Below the pieces are notes generated by a model. It was given only the letters and a program-made list of their open reading frames with translations. It was not told the origin of the DNA and ran no database searches. A stretch of DNA of 15,090 nt from an uncultured Clostridia bacterium (lineage in GTDB: Bacteria > Bacillota > Clostridia > Christensenellales > Aristaeellaceae), in NCBI GenBank assembly GCA_934615145.1, contig CAKTTM010000012.1:1-15090 (forward strand), given 5' to 3'. The translations under genes and the position numbers were made by a program. The first letter of the stretch is position 1; each line of letters starts with the position of its first letter. This document shows positions 5,676 to 13,916 of the stretch, one piece after another.

Positions 5676-7469
5676 TTACTTGATGCCAAACACGCCCAGT
5701 ATATTGCGCGTGATGGAGCGGCCCACGGTGTAGCCGGCGCCGGAGGCGGTGGAGCGGGTGAAGTTCTGCAGCATCCTCTCCAGCGTGCTGGGCTGCTGCT
5801 TCTCCGCCTTGGGCGCGGGCGCGGCCTTGGGTTGCTTGCGGGCTTCCACGGTCTGGGGCTCGTACTGGCCGGTCTTGGGGTTAAAGACCAGCACAGGCGG
5901 CGGGGCGTCCGGCACAGCGGGTGCCTGCGGCGCCTGATAGGGCTGCGCCTGCTGTATCTGCTGCTGCGGTTGGGGCGCATAGACGGTCTGGCTGGGCTGG
6001 GGCGCGGGGGCGGCCGGTGTCTCCACCACGCGGTCGACATAGGCGCCGGTGGCCGGGTCATAGACCTTGAAGGTCATGGTGACGGGTATGGTGGGCGGCG
6101 CCTCGGACGCTGCCTGCGCGGGCTCGTAGGCCTCCACCTCCTGGGGGATTTGGGCCACCACGCTGGTCTGCTGCACGCCGTGGGAGGCGAACTTGTAGCT
6201 GAGCATCTCATAGGCGCTCTCGCGGTCAAACATATCGTCATACTTGCCCTTGAGGTCGCTTTGCTCGATCAGGCTGTTGCGCAGGCCGTCAGAGATGGCG
6301 CCAATGGCCGACTGCGGGGGCAGTATGGTGGCCCGCTGGGTGATGGAGGGGCTGCCGTCGTCCTGCAGGAAGCTCAGCAGCGCCTCGCCCGTGCCCAGCG
6401 CCGTGATGGCCTGCTGGGTATCAAAGGCAGGGTTGACGCGGAAGGTCTGCGCCACCGCCTGGATGACCTTCTGCTCCTGCGGGGTGAAGGCGCGCAGCGC
6501 GTGCTGTACCCTGGCGGAGAGCTGGCTCAAGACCGAGCTTGGCACGTCGGTGGGATTCTGCGTGATGAAGAAGACGCCCACGCCCTTGGAGCGGATGAGA
6601 CGAATCGTCAGCTGGATCTTGTCAAGCAACTCCTTGGGGCAGTCTTCAAACAGCAGGTGCGCCTCGTCAAAGAAGAAGACGATGCGGGGCAGCTCCTTGT
6701 CACCCTGCTCGGGCAGCAGCTCGTAGAGTTCGCCCAGCATCCACAGCATGAAGACGGAGTAGAGGGCGGGCTTCAAAAACAGCTTGTCGGCGGCCAGTAT
6801 GTTGACCATGCCCTGGCCGGCCTCGTCGCGGACAAACCAGTCGTTGATGGACAGCGCGGGCTCGCCAAAGAACTCGTTGCCGCCCTGATCCTCCAGCACC
6901 GCGATGGCGCGCTGGATGGCGCCGATGGAGGTCTTGGAGATATTGCCGTAGCGCAGGGTATAGTCCTGCGCGTTCTCGCCCACAAAGGCCAGCATGGCGC
7001 GCAGGTCTTTGAGGTCGATCAGCAACATGCCCTGCTCGTCGGCGATGCGGAAGACCAGGTGCAGCACGCCCGACTGCGTGTCGTTAAGCTGCAGCATGCG
7101 GCTCAAGAGCAGCGGGCCCATCTCTGACACCGTGGCGCGCACCGGATGGCCGGACTGCCCAAAGACATCCCAGAAAGTGACCGGGCAGGCGCGGTTGGTA
7201 TACTGGCTGACGCCCGTCTGCTCCAGGCGCGCGTTGATGCGCTCACTGCGCTCGCCGGGCTTGGCCAGGCCGGCCAGATCGCCCTTGACATCGGCCATGA
7301 ACACCGGCACGCCCAGCTGGCTAAAGCCCTCGGCCAGCAGCTGCAGCGTCACCGTCTTGCCGGTGCCGGTGGCGCCGGAGATAAGCCCATGGCGGTTGGC
7401 CATCTGGGGCAGCAGGCACACCGCCCCCTCCTGTGAAGTTCCTACCCATATCTTGTTGTCCAGCAGCAT
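5676..7469 (-). CDS. DUF853 family HerA-like ATPase
   Basis: A 597-residue P-loop ATPase of the HerA/FtsK class, related to E. coli YjgR. Such proteins are thought to be DNA translocases or pumps, but the cellular role of this family is not settled. GATGTGKT (32-39) is Walker A, and RIVFFFDEAH (262-271) is Walker B. ITQNPTDVP (302-310) follows as the sensor segment. The usual C-terminus is present (RSITRNILGVFG). Between about 440 and 560 it carries an extra Pro/Gln/Ala-rich linker containing two copies of a D/N-P-x-T-G-x-Y unit (about 467-490 and 526-555), which explains the greater length than the ~500-residue YjgR. The start follows AGGAGG by 8 nt. It lies 41 nt after ispDF and 9 nt before the phosphofructokinase, whose ribosome binding site overlaps its stop codon. 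Confidence 0.85.
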   Translation of the reverse strand: MLLDNKIWVGTSQEGAVCLLPQMANRHGLISGATGTGKTVTLQLLAEGFSQLGVPVFMADVKGDLAGLAKPGERSERINARLEQTGVSQYTNRACPVTFWDVFGQSGHPVRATVSEMGPLLLSRMLQLNDTQSGVLHLVFRIADEQGMLLIDLKDLRAMLAFVGENAQDYTLRYGNISKTSIGAIQRAIAVLEDQGGNEFFGEPALSINDWFVRDEAGQGMVNILAADKLFLKPALYSVFMLWMLGELYELLPEQGDKELPRIVFFFDEAHLLFEDCPKELLDKIQLTIRLIRSKGVGVFFITQNPTDVPSSVLSQLSARVQHALRAFTPQEQKVIQAVAQTFRVNPAFDTQQAITALGTGEALLSFLQDDGSPSITQRATILPPQSAIGAISDGLRNSLIEQSDLKGKYDDMFDRESAYEMLSYKFASHGVQQTSVVAQIPQEVEAYEPAQAASEAPPTIPVTMTFKVYDPATGAYVDRVVETPAAPAPQPSQTVYAPQPQQQIQQAQPYQAPQAPAVPDAPPPVLVFNPKTGQYEPQTVEARKQPKAAPAPKAEKQQPSTLERMLQNFTRSTASGAGYTVGRSITRNILGVFGIK

Positions 7470-7510
7470 CCTGATATCCTCCTGTCGGTATGATGATGCA
7501 TTAAATGATG

Positions 7511-8656
7511 CTATGTCCGGGGGCGCAGCGACACGACCGCCCGCGCGCTCATGCCCTCGCCCCTGCCCTCAAAGCCCAGGCCCTCTGTGGTGGTGGCCTT
7601 GACGGATACCCGCGCCGCGGGGATGCCCATGGCATCGGCCAGCGACTGGCGCATCCGGGCCACATAGGGGGCCAGTTTGGGCGCCTGCGCAGCAATGCTG
7701 ATATCCGCATTATAGGGCATAAAGCCCTGGCTGACCAGCTTTTCAAGGGTTTTGTCCAGCAGCGCCAGCGAGGAGATGCCCTTGTAGGCAGGCTCACTGT
7801 CCGGGAACTGGCTGCCGATGTCACTGAGACCCGCCGCGCCCAGCAGCGCGTCGATCAGCGCGTGGGTGGCCACATCGGCGTCGCTGTGGCCCAGCAGACC
7901 CCTGTCGTGCGGGATCTCCACCCCGCAGAGGATAAGCTTGCGGCCCTCTACCAGGCGGTGCACATCATAGCCCAGCCCCACGCGGGGCAGGCTGTGGCCC
8001 TGCAGCATCTCCTGCGCGCGCTCCAGATCGCCCGGCAGGGTGAGCTTGATATTCTCCCGCTCCCCCATGACCAGGTGCACCGGCAGGCCGATCTGCTCCA
8101 CCAGCGAGGCATCATCGGTGGCCGGGCCCACGCCCTCGGCATAGGCAGCCTCGATGATCTCGCGGCGAAAGCCCTGGGGCGTCTGCACGCTGCGCAGCAT
8201 CTCGCGGTTGATGGTCTCCACGCACAGCCCCGCCTGATCCACCCGCTTGACCGTATCGGTCAAGGGCAGCGCCGGCACGCCGGAGCCCAGTAGCCTGGCG
8301 CTGTCGATCACCCGGCGGATGAGCGCTGCGCTGACCAGCGGCCTGGCCCCATCGTGCACCAGCACCAGGTCGCAATCCTCAGGCAAGGCGGCCAGCGCCG
8401 CCTCCACGCTGTCGCGGCGCTCGCGGCCGCCCACGACATAGCGCTCGGCCTGCTGGCCATCATGGGCCAGGGCCTGCTCAAAGGCCGGTATGTCCTGCTC
8501 GCGCGCGGCGATGATGATGCCGCCCACAAAGGGGCGCAGCTGGCTGACGCTGTGGCTGATGACGGCGCGGCCGGCCAGCATCTGCAGGGTCTTGACCTTT
8601 TCGCCCCCCATGCGGGTGCCGGCGCCCGCCGCCGCGATGATGGCCCATGTGCTCAT
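7511..8656 (-). CDS. ispDF: Bifunctional IspD-IspF enzyme of the MEP pathway
   Basis: A 381-residue fusion of two isoprenoid enzymes. The IspD half (about 1-215) joins CTP to methylerythritol 4-phosphate. It shows AAAGAGTRMG (8-17), K22, VHDGARPLV (100-108), PLTDTVKR (131-138), ATDDASLVE (179-187) and the NIKLTLPGD end (202-210). The IspF half (about 224-381) cyclises CDP-methylerythritol 2-phosphate to the cyclodiphosphate. It shows YDVHRL with metal ligands D231 and H233, GHSDADV with H257, and KATTTEGLGFEGRGEG near the end. The two act at steps three and five; IspE is not in the window. IspD lacks the usual P-K-Q wording around K22. Start and preceding stop overlap as ATGA, after a GGGGAGG site. 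Confidence 0.93.
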   Translation of the reverse strand: MSTWAIIAAAGAGTRMGGEKVKTLQMLAGRAVISHSVSQLRPFVGGIIIAAREQDIPAFEQALAHDGQQAERYVVGGRERRDSVEAALAALPEDCDLVLVHDGARPLVSAALIRRVIDSARLLGSGVPALPLTDTVKRVDQAGLCVETINREMLRSVQTPQGFRREIIEAAYAEGVGPATDDASLVEQIGLPVHLVMGERENIKLTLPGDLERAQEMLQGHSLPRVGLGYDVHRLVEGRKLILCGVEIPHDRGLLGHSDADVATHALIDALLGAAGLSDIGSQFPDSEPAYKGISSLALLDKTLEKLVSQGFMPYNADISIAAQAPKLAPYVARMRQSLADAMGIPAARVSVKATTTEGLGFEGRGEGMSARAVVSLRPRT

Positions 8657-9204
8657 GTCCTGTCCTCCCCGGCCAGGCGGTCGATGATGAAGTCGTAGAT
8701 GTCCTGGGCATGATCGCTCCAGCGATCGCGGAAGCGCGCGGCCAGCTCGGCCGTGGGCAGGCTCAGGTCGATGCTGATCAGGGGCATGTTCTGCTCCACC
8801 ACCTGCATCTGGACATGATATTCATTGTGGTTTTCGTGGGTGATGCGGGCGCTGCGCTCGCGGGCCAGATGGATGCGCCGCCTGAACTCCGGCCCCTGGG
8901 CATCGATGGCGTCCATGGCGCTTTGCGGCGCGCGGCCTTCAAACAGCTTCAGGGTCTCCAGCCCGGACTGCGTGATCTCGTACAGGTCGTCAGCCGTCTG
9001 CGGCGTGCGCGCCACCTGGCCCGCGTCGCGCAGCTCGTAGAGCGCGGTCTGCAGGTCAAAATAGTTCATGATGTCTGTCTGCATCATGAAGCTGATCAGC
9101 TGCAGGTTGCCGCAGGGGCCCAGCACCTTGAGCGCGTAGAGGCAAAGCAGCTTGCGGGGCACATCGCCCAGGCGGTGCTGCGGTATCTCGGTCAGTCCGG
9201 TCAC
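8653..9204 (-). CDS. DUF4364 winged-helix protein
   Basis: A protein of up to 183 residues of the DUF4364 family, common in Clostridia and probably a transcription regulator; its target is unknown. The N-terminal helices LLCLYALKVLG and the recognition segment IMNYFDLQTALYELRDAG (45-62) fit the family's winged helix, followed by LYEITQSGLETL. The C-terminal part (about 95-180) is an alpha/beta domain. The GTG at 9204 overlaps the ribosome binding site AGGGAGG (9204-9210), so it is a poor start; CTG at 9195 is in frame with 8-nt spacing and gives 180 residues. It is placed 37 nt after the helicase and overlaps ispDF by 4 nt. Confidence 0.8.
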   Translation of the reverse strand: MTGLTEIPQHRLGDVPRKLLCLYALKVLGPCGNLQLISFMMQTDIMNYFDLQTALYELRDAGQVARTPQTADDLYEITQSGLETLKLFEGRAPQSAMDAIDAQGPEFRRRIHLARERSARITHENHNEYHVQMQVVEQNMPLISIDLSLPTAELAARFRDRWSDHAQDIYDFIIDRLAGEDRT

Positions 9205-9210
9205 CTCCCT
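9204..9210 (-). promoter_or_regulatory. Ribosome binding site overlapping the GTG of the DUF4364 gene
   Basis: The minus strand reads AGGGAGGTGACC. The core GGAGG (9204-9208) shares its last G with the apparent GTG start, which leaves no spacing. The in-frame CTG at 9193-9195 lies 8 nt beyond the core and fits much better. The next GTG (9160-9162) has no site of its own. Confidence 0.6.
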
Positions 9211-9211
9211 T

Positions 9212-9222
9212 ACACTGAGTGT
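9212..9222. promoter_or_regulatory. Short inverted repeat before the DUF4364 gene
   Basis: ACACT-G-AGTGT is a perfect 5+1+5 inverted repeat in the 37-nt AT-rich gap ahead of the DUF4364 gene, just upstream of its ribosome binding site. The arms are too close for an RNA hairpin, so a protein-binding site such as autoregulation by the DUF4364 protein is conceivable. No convincing -35/-10 pair was found in the gap. Confidence 0.25.
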
Positions 9223-9241
9223 TTTTAGGTTCTTATGTAAT

Positions 9242-11518
9242 CTACCCTTTCTGCGCCGCGGCCCAGAAATCCTGCAAGAGGGGCGGCATCTGCAGGGCAG
9301 AACTGAGCAGTCTGGGCTGCCAGTGGGCGGGCATCAGCGCGCGGTAGGCCCCCTGGCCAAAGCGCTCGTCGATCAGCAGCAGCACGCCTTGATCGGACTC
9401 TGAGCGTATCAGGCGGCCGGCCGCCTGCAGCACCTTGTGCATGCCCGGCCAGCGATAGGCGATGTCAAAGCCTGGCTGGCCCTGTGCCATGGCCCGCTGG
9501 CGGATGGCCTCGCGCTCGGGGCCGACCTGGGGCAGGCCCACGCCCACCACCGCCACGCCGATCAGCTGCAGGCCGGGCAGGTCGATGCCCTCGGCAAAGA
9601 TGCCGCCCATCACCGCCAGCGCCAGCAGCGGCTGATCGTCGGCGCTAAAGCGGGCCAGGTAGTCTGCCCGCGCGCTGTCATCCATGCCGCTTTGCTGTAT
9701 GTGCAGCGGCAGGTCGCCGAGTCTCTCGGCCACTTGCTGCATGTATTGATAGGAGGGGAAGAAGGCGATGTACTTGCCCGGCCGCGCGGCGCACAGCGCC
9801 CTGAGGGCCTGGGCGATGGGCTCGTGGCTGCGTTCCCTGGCGCGCCAGCGCGTGTCCAGTGGCAGGATGAGGCTGAGCATGTGCTCCGCCGGGAAGGGCG
9901 AGGGCAGTTCAAAGCAGGCGTCCTCATCTTCCCCACCCAGCAGATCGCGCATCTGATCCAGCGGCGCCAGCGTGGCCGAGTAGCAGACCAGGCCGCACAG
10001 CCGCCGGGTGGTCTGCTGCAGATGGGGCGTGATATGCAGGCACAGCAGCCTGAGCCCACTCTCCCGGCCCTGTGGCGTCCGGATCAGCAGATAGTCCTCC
10101 GGCGCCGCCGCCCAGCGCCTGAGCGCGTCCATCATGCCCAGGATGTCACGGATGAAGCCGGGCCTCAGACCAAAGCCGGGCTGCGCCATCAGCGCCTCGA
10201 TCAGGTTTTCCAGCGCGGGCAGCAGGCTGTCGGGCGGCCCATTGTTCCCGCCTTCCATCGCGCGCATCAGCTGTAGCAGCTCGGTCGCCCGCCGGTAGAC
10301 GCGGCCCTTGCGGCCCAGCGCCTTGCCGGCCTCCCGGCGCAGCAGCGCGATCTCCTGCCCGCTCAGATCGCCTGAGAGCATGTCGCGCACGCGCTCGACC
10401 AGGTTGTGCGCCTCGTCGATCAGCAGCGTCACCGACTGCGGGCGCTCGAAGATGCGCCTGATCTTGAGCCGGGGGTCCAGCGCGTAGTTATAGTCGCAGA
10501 TAACCACATCGGCGATCTCGCACAGCGCCAGCGAGAACTCAAAGGGGCAGAGCTGGTGCTTCTCTGCTATGCGCAGCACGGTGGCCGTGTCCCAGCTGGC
10601 GGCGCGCATGGCCGCGCTGATGCCCTCGGGCTGGCGCTCATAGTGGCCCCTGGCGCGGGGGCAGTGCACCGGGTCGCAGCGCACCTCCTCCATGGGGCAG
10701 AGCCTGTCGCGCGCATTGAGGGTGAGCACCTTGGCCTTCAGCCCCTGCGCCCGCATGCGCGCGGCTTCCTTTTCCATCGCGGCTCTGGCGGTGGTGCGCG
10801 CCGTCAGGCAGTATATCTGCCCCGTCAGCCACAGGCCCAGGGCCTTCAAGGCCGGGTAGTGCACGGCGGCAGACTTGCCAGTGCCGGTGGGCATCACGGC
10901 AAAGAGCCGCTTCTTGCGGCTGATGGCGGTATAGACCTGGGCCGCCATCTCGCGTTGGCCGGCGCGGTAGGCGGAGTAGGGAAAGGGCAGGGCGGCGATG
11001 CTCTTATCCCGCCTGGCCCTGTGGCGCCTGAGCCTTATCTGCCAGGCCGCCCAGGCCTGCAGCAGTCGGTCAAAAGTGGCCTGCGCCTCTTCAAAGCTGA
11101 CGCGCTCTTCATAGCTGGCCCGGACATGGCCGTCCCTGCCCACATAGCTCACCCGGATGTCAAAGCCGGGGGCCATTTCCTTGCAACCCTGTATGTAGGC
11201 ATAGCAGACCGCCTGGGCCCTATGCTCCGGCCGGGGCTCGGGCGGCGGCTCCTCGCCGCAGAGCTTGATCTCCTCGATTAGCGGAATGGTGCCGCTGTCG
11301 TCAAAGAGGTCCATGCGGCCGGTCACCAGCACATCGATGCCCTGCGCCCGGCCCTGCCACTGCAGCGCCACCTCCCGCTGCAAGCCGCTCAGATCCTGCC
11401 GCGCCAGGTGGGCCACCCGCCCCTCCTCCATGGCCTGCGAGGCAAAGGGCAGTATGTCCGGCGGAAAGATGGAGAACTCGACCAGCCCGCGCACGGACAG
11501 CCGCAGCGATTGAGCCAT
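9242..11518 (-). CDS. RecB-type nuclease fused to XPD/DinG-type Fe-S helicase
   Basis: A 758-residue DNA repair-type enzyme. The N-terminal part (about 1-165) resembles a RecB/Cas4 nuclease domain: D70 in GRMD, E83-I-K85, and Q102-x3-Y106 (the RecB QxxxY motif). The C-terminal part is a superfamily 2 helicase of the Rad3/XPD/DinG group: Walker A PTGTGKS (210-216), four iron-sulfur cluster cysteines (C274, C281, C286, C324), DEAH (368-371), SAT (514-516), GGIFAEGIDLPG (638-649) and QAAGRLIR (698-705). By analogy it unwinds 5'-to-3' and could cut the unwound strand. All motifs are intact. Its ATG overlaps the truA stop as TGATG, indicating coupling. No symbol is given because DinG proper has another N-terminus. 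Confidence 0.87.
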   Translation of the reverse strand: MAQSLRLSVRGLVEFSIFPPDILPFASQAMEEGRVAHLARQDLSGLQREVALQWQGRAQGIDVLVTGRMDLFDDSGTIPLIEEIKLCGEEPPPEPRPEHRAQAVCYAYIQGCKEMAPGFDIRVSYVGRDGHVRASYEERVSFEEAQATFDRLLQAWAAWQIRLRRHRARRDKSIAALPFPYSAYRAGQREMAAQVYTAISRKKRLFAVMPTGTGKSAAVHYPALKALGLWLTGQIYCLTARTTARAAMEKEAARMRAQGLKAKVLTLNARDRLCPMEEVRCDPVHCPRARGHYERQPEGISAAMRAASWDTATVLRIAEKHQLCPFEFSLALCEIADVVICDYNYALDPRLKIRRIFERPQSVTLLIDEAHNLVERVRDMLSGDLSGQEIALLRREAGKALGRKGRVYRRATELLQLMRAMEGGNNGPPDSLLPALENLIEALMAQPGFGLRPGFIRDILGMMDALRRWAAAPEDYLLIRTPQGRESGLRLLCLHITPHLQQTTRRLCGLVCYSATLAPLDQMRDLLGGEDEDACFELPSPFPAEHMLSLILPLDTRWRARERSHEPIAQALRALCAARPGKYIAFFPSYQYMQQVAERLGDLPLHIQQSGMDDSARADYLARFSADDQPLLALAVMGGIFAEGIDLPGLQLIGVAVVGVGLPQVGPEREAIRQRAMAQGQPGFDIAYRWPGMHKVLQAAGRLIRSESDQGVLLLIDERFGQGAYRALMPAHWQPRLLSSALQMPPLLQDFWAAAQKG

Positions 11519-12267
11519 CAGCCCTCGTCCTCGTAATAGACCCTCATCAGCGTCAGCCCTTGGGCGGGTGCTGTGGGGCCCAGGCAGAGGCGGTCGCCAG
11601 TCAGGATGGCCTGCCGGAAGGCGTCCTCGCCCAGCTTGTTAGAGCCAACGGCGATCAGCGTGCCCGCGATGATGCGCACCATGTTGTACAAGAAGGCGTC
11701 GCCCTCGATCAGCATGATGATCTGGTCGCCCTGTTTGTCCAGGCTCAGCGCCTTGATGGATCGCACGGTGGTCTTGGCCGTGCCGCCCGCCGCCTGGAAG
11801 GCCGCGAAATCATGCCGGCCGATCAGAGCCTGTGCCGCGCGGCGCATGACCTCCATATCCAGCGGCAGCGAGACATGGGCGCTGTGTTGGCGGTGCAGGG
11901 CGCTGGCGTGGCGGCGGTTGTGGATCACGTAGCGGTATATCTTGCCCCTGGCGTCAAAGCGGGCGTGAAAGGCATCGGCCACCTGGCGGGCAGCCGTCAC
12001 CCGGATGTCAGCCGGCAGCATGGTGTTGACGGCAAAGGGCAGCTTTTCCGGCGGAATGCTGCCCTGCAAGTCAAAGTGGGCGCGCTGCCCCAGCGCGTGG
12101 ACGCCAGCGTCCGTGCGGCTGGCGCCGATGATGCTGACGGGCACACGGCACAGCTTGCCCAGCGCCTTTTCCAGCTCATGCTGCACGCTGGGGCCGTTTA
12201 ACTGCCGCTGAAAGCCGCAGTAGGCGCTGCCGTCGTATTCGATGGTGAGCAGTACGCGCTTAGACAT
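11518..12267 (-). CDS. truA: tRNA pseudouridine(38-40) synthase TruA
   Basis: A 249-residue enzyme that converts U38, U39 and U40 of the tRNA anticodon arm to pseudouridine. LLTIEYDGSAYCGFQRQ (6-22) is the family N-terminus. The catalytic motif GASRTDAGVHALGQ (48-61) holds D53, and FHARFDARGKIYRY follows around 96-109. The C-terminal half includes FLYNMVRIIAGTL (about 198-210), the TruA substrate site. The length is usual. It overlaps ecfT by 8 nt and the helicase by 1 nt. The position after ecfT is the standard one in Bacillota. No strong ribosome binding site is visible before the ATG, so translation is probably coupled to ecfT. Confidence 0.95.
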   Translation of the reverse strand: MSKRVLLTIEYDGSAYCGFQRQLNGPSVQHELEKALGKLCRVPVSIIGASRTDAGVHALGQRAHFDLQGSIPPEKLPFAVNTMLPADIRVTAARQVADAFHARFDARGKIYRYVIHNRRHASALHRQHSAHVSLPLDMEVMRRAAQALIGRHDFAAFQAAGGTAKTTVRSIKALSLDKQGDQIIMLIEGDAFLYNMVRIIAGTLIAVGSNKLGEDAFRQAILTGDRLCLGPTAPAQGLTLMRVYYEDEG

Positions 12268-13063
12268 AGCGCCGCATCAGCAGCACCACCGCGATCAAGA
12301 CGGCCATCGACAGCACGGCCAGCCAGTCGTTGCGGCCGGTCTTTAGCACATGCAGCCGGGTGCGGCCCTCGCCGCCGTGGTAGCAGCGGCTCTCCATGGC
12401 CATGGCTAGGTCGCCCGCCCGGCGAAAGGCGCTGACAAACAGCGGCACCAGCAGGGGGATCATGGCCTTGGCGCGGGCCTTGAGGTTGCCGCTGGTGAAG
12501 TCGGCGCCGCGGGCGCTCTGCGCCTTCATGATCTTGTCGGCCTCCTCGGCCAGGGTCGGGATAAAGCGCAGCGCGATGGTCATCATCATGGCCATCTCAT
12601 GGGCCGGAAAGCGGATGACCTTCAGCGGGCTGGCCAGGCGCTCCAGGCCGTCTGTCAGGGTGACGGGGGCTGTGGTCAAGGTCATGATGCTGCTGCCCAT
12701 CACCAGAAAGATAAGCCTCAGCGAAAAGTGTACGGCGTTGAGCAGGCCCTCCTGCGTCACGCGGATGAAGCCCCACTTGATCAGCTCCGTGTCCCCCGTG
12801 CCAAAGAAGAGGTTGAGTACAAAGGTGAAGATCAGCAGGATGCGCAGCGGCTTGATGGATTTGACCATCATGCGGCCGGGCAGCTTGGCCAGGCGGGTGA
12901 CAAATATCAAGTAGGCCACGATGGGCAGGTAGCCCAGCGGCGAGCCCACCAGGAAGACCGCCACGATGAAGGCCACCGTCAAGATGATCTTGACCCTGGG
13001 GTCCAGCCGGTGCACGGGGCTGTCTACTGGATAGTATTGCCCTAAGGTGATGTCACCGAGCAT
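12260..13063 (-). CDS. ecfT: ECF transporter transmembrane protein EcfT
   Basis: A 267-residue integral membrane protein that links the two ATPases to exchangeable substrate-binding S components in group II energy-coupling-factor transporters for vitamins and cofactors. The start LGDITLGQYYP and HRLDPRVKII (18-27) is typical. Several hydrophobic segments follow (about 27-57, 72-88, 108-130, 246-263). The coupling helices carry the two Arg motifs that contact the ATPases: A184-R-G in AQSARGADF, and S225-R-C in MESRCYHGG. The ATG at 13061-13063 is preferred, as GGGGGG (13072-13077) lies 8 nt upstream; the in-frame GTG at 13070-13072 sits on that site. It overlaps ecfA2 by 11 nt. No S component is encoded here. 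Confidence 0.94.
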   Translation of the reverse strand: MLGDITLGQYYPVDSPVHRLDPRVKIILTVAFIVAVFLVGSPLGYLPIVAYLIFVTRLAKLPGRMMVKSIKPLRILLIFTFVLNLFFGTGDTELIKWGFIRVTQEGLLNAVHFSLRLIFLVMGSSIMTLTTAPVTLTDGLERLASPLKVIRFPAHEMAMMMTIALRFIPTLAEEADKIMKAQSARGADFTSGNLKARAKAMIPLLVPLFVSAFRRAGDLAMAMESRCYHGGEGRTRLHVLKTGRNDWLAVLSMAVLIAVVLLMRRYV

Positions 13064-13899
13064 CGGGCGCACCCCCCTTCAGGTAGGCGGCCAGATCGCC
13101 CGCGATCTCCTCGAGCAGGAAGCTCTCGGGCAGCATCATGCCGTCAGCCGCCAGCAGGTAGCGCAGCTTGCTGGCCTGGGGCACATCCAGGCCCATGGCG
13201 CTGAGGCGCTCCACCTGGCTGAATATCTCGCGCGGGCTGCCCTGCATGGCCAGCTTGCCCTTTTCCAGCACCGCGATGCGGGTGGCCAGCCTGGCCACAT
13301 CGTCCATGGAGTGGGAGATCATGATGACCGTGGTGCCCTCTTTGTGCAGGCGGGCCACGTCGCTGAGCAGATAGTCCCGCGCGCGGGGGTCCAGGCCCGC
13401 CGTCGGCTCGTCCAGCACCAGGATGCGCGGCTTCATGGCCAGCACGCCCGCCAGCGCCACGCGGCGCATCTGCCCGCCGGACAGCTCAAAGGGCGACTTT
13501 TCCGCTATCTCGTCAAAGGGCAGGCCGACCAGGTCCATGGCCTCGCGCACGCGCGCGTCCACCTCCTGGGCGGACAGGCCCATATTGCGCGGGCCAAAGC
13601 CGATGTCGCGCTGCACGGTCTCTTCAAACAGCTGCTGCTCGGGGTACTGAAAGACCAGCCCCACCTGAAAGCGCACCGCGCGCTTGTCGCTGTCCTTGGC
13701 GTTGATGTCCTTGCCGTCCAGCAGCACCCGGCCTTCCGTGGGCTGCAGCAGGGCATTAAGGTGCATGGCCAGCGTGGACTTGCCGCTGCCGGTGTGGCCG
13801 ATCAGCGCCAGCAGCTCGCCGTCTGCGATCTCCAGGTTGATGTCATGGATGGCGGTGGCCTGGAAGGGGCTGCCGGCCTGATAGGTATGGCCCAGGCGC

Positions 13900-13916
<17 letters not shown>
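13053..13916 (-). CDS. ecfA2: ECF transporter ATPase EcfA2
   Basis: A 287-residue ABC ATPase subunit of the energy-coupling module, pairing with EcfA1. Walker A GHTGSGKST (40-48), Q-loop YPEQQLF (91-97), signature LSGGQMRR (145-152), Walker B ILVLDEPT (165-172), D-loop AGLDP and switch H202 are all intact. The YPEQQLF and DEPTAGLDP wording marks the EcfA2 subtype. The start chosen is TTG at 13914-13916, which lies 9 nt after GGAGG (13926-13930) and gives the usual MPITLERL opening. An ORF start further upstream would add 19 unrelated residues and overlap ecfA1 by 74 nt. With TTG the overlap is 17 nt. The long 3' part also overlaps ecfT by 11 nt. Confidence 0.95.
13072..13080 (-). promoter_or_regulatory. 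Ribosome binding site deciding the ecfT start
   Basis: The minus strand reads GAAGGGGGG, 8 nt before the ATG at 13061-13063. The upstream GTG at 13070-13072 overlaps it and cannot be served by it. The site lies inside the 3' end of ecfA2. Confidence 0.65.

Noticed and set aside
5511..7127. 538-codon plus-strand ORF opposite the HerA-like ATPase and phosphofructokinase genes
   Set aside because: It is antisense to two clearly real proteins, is rich in Gly, Leu, His and Ala without recognisable motifs, and has no ribosome binding site. Such long shadows are expected in GC-rich DNA.
9437..11281. Long plus-strand ORFs (279 and 291 codons) opposite the nuclease-helicase
   Set aside because: Antisense shadows; the minus-strand frame carries all helicase motifs without interruption.
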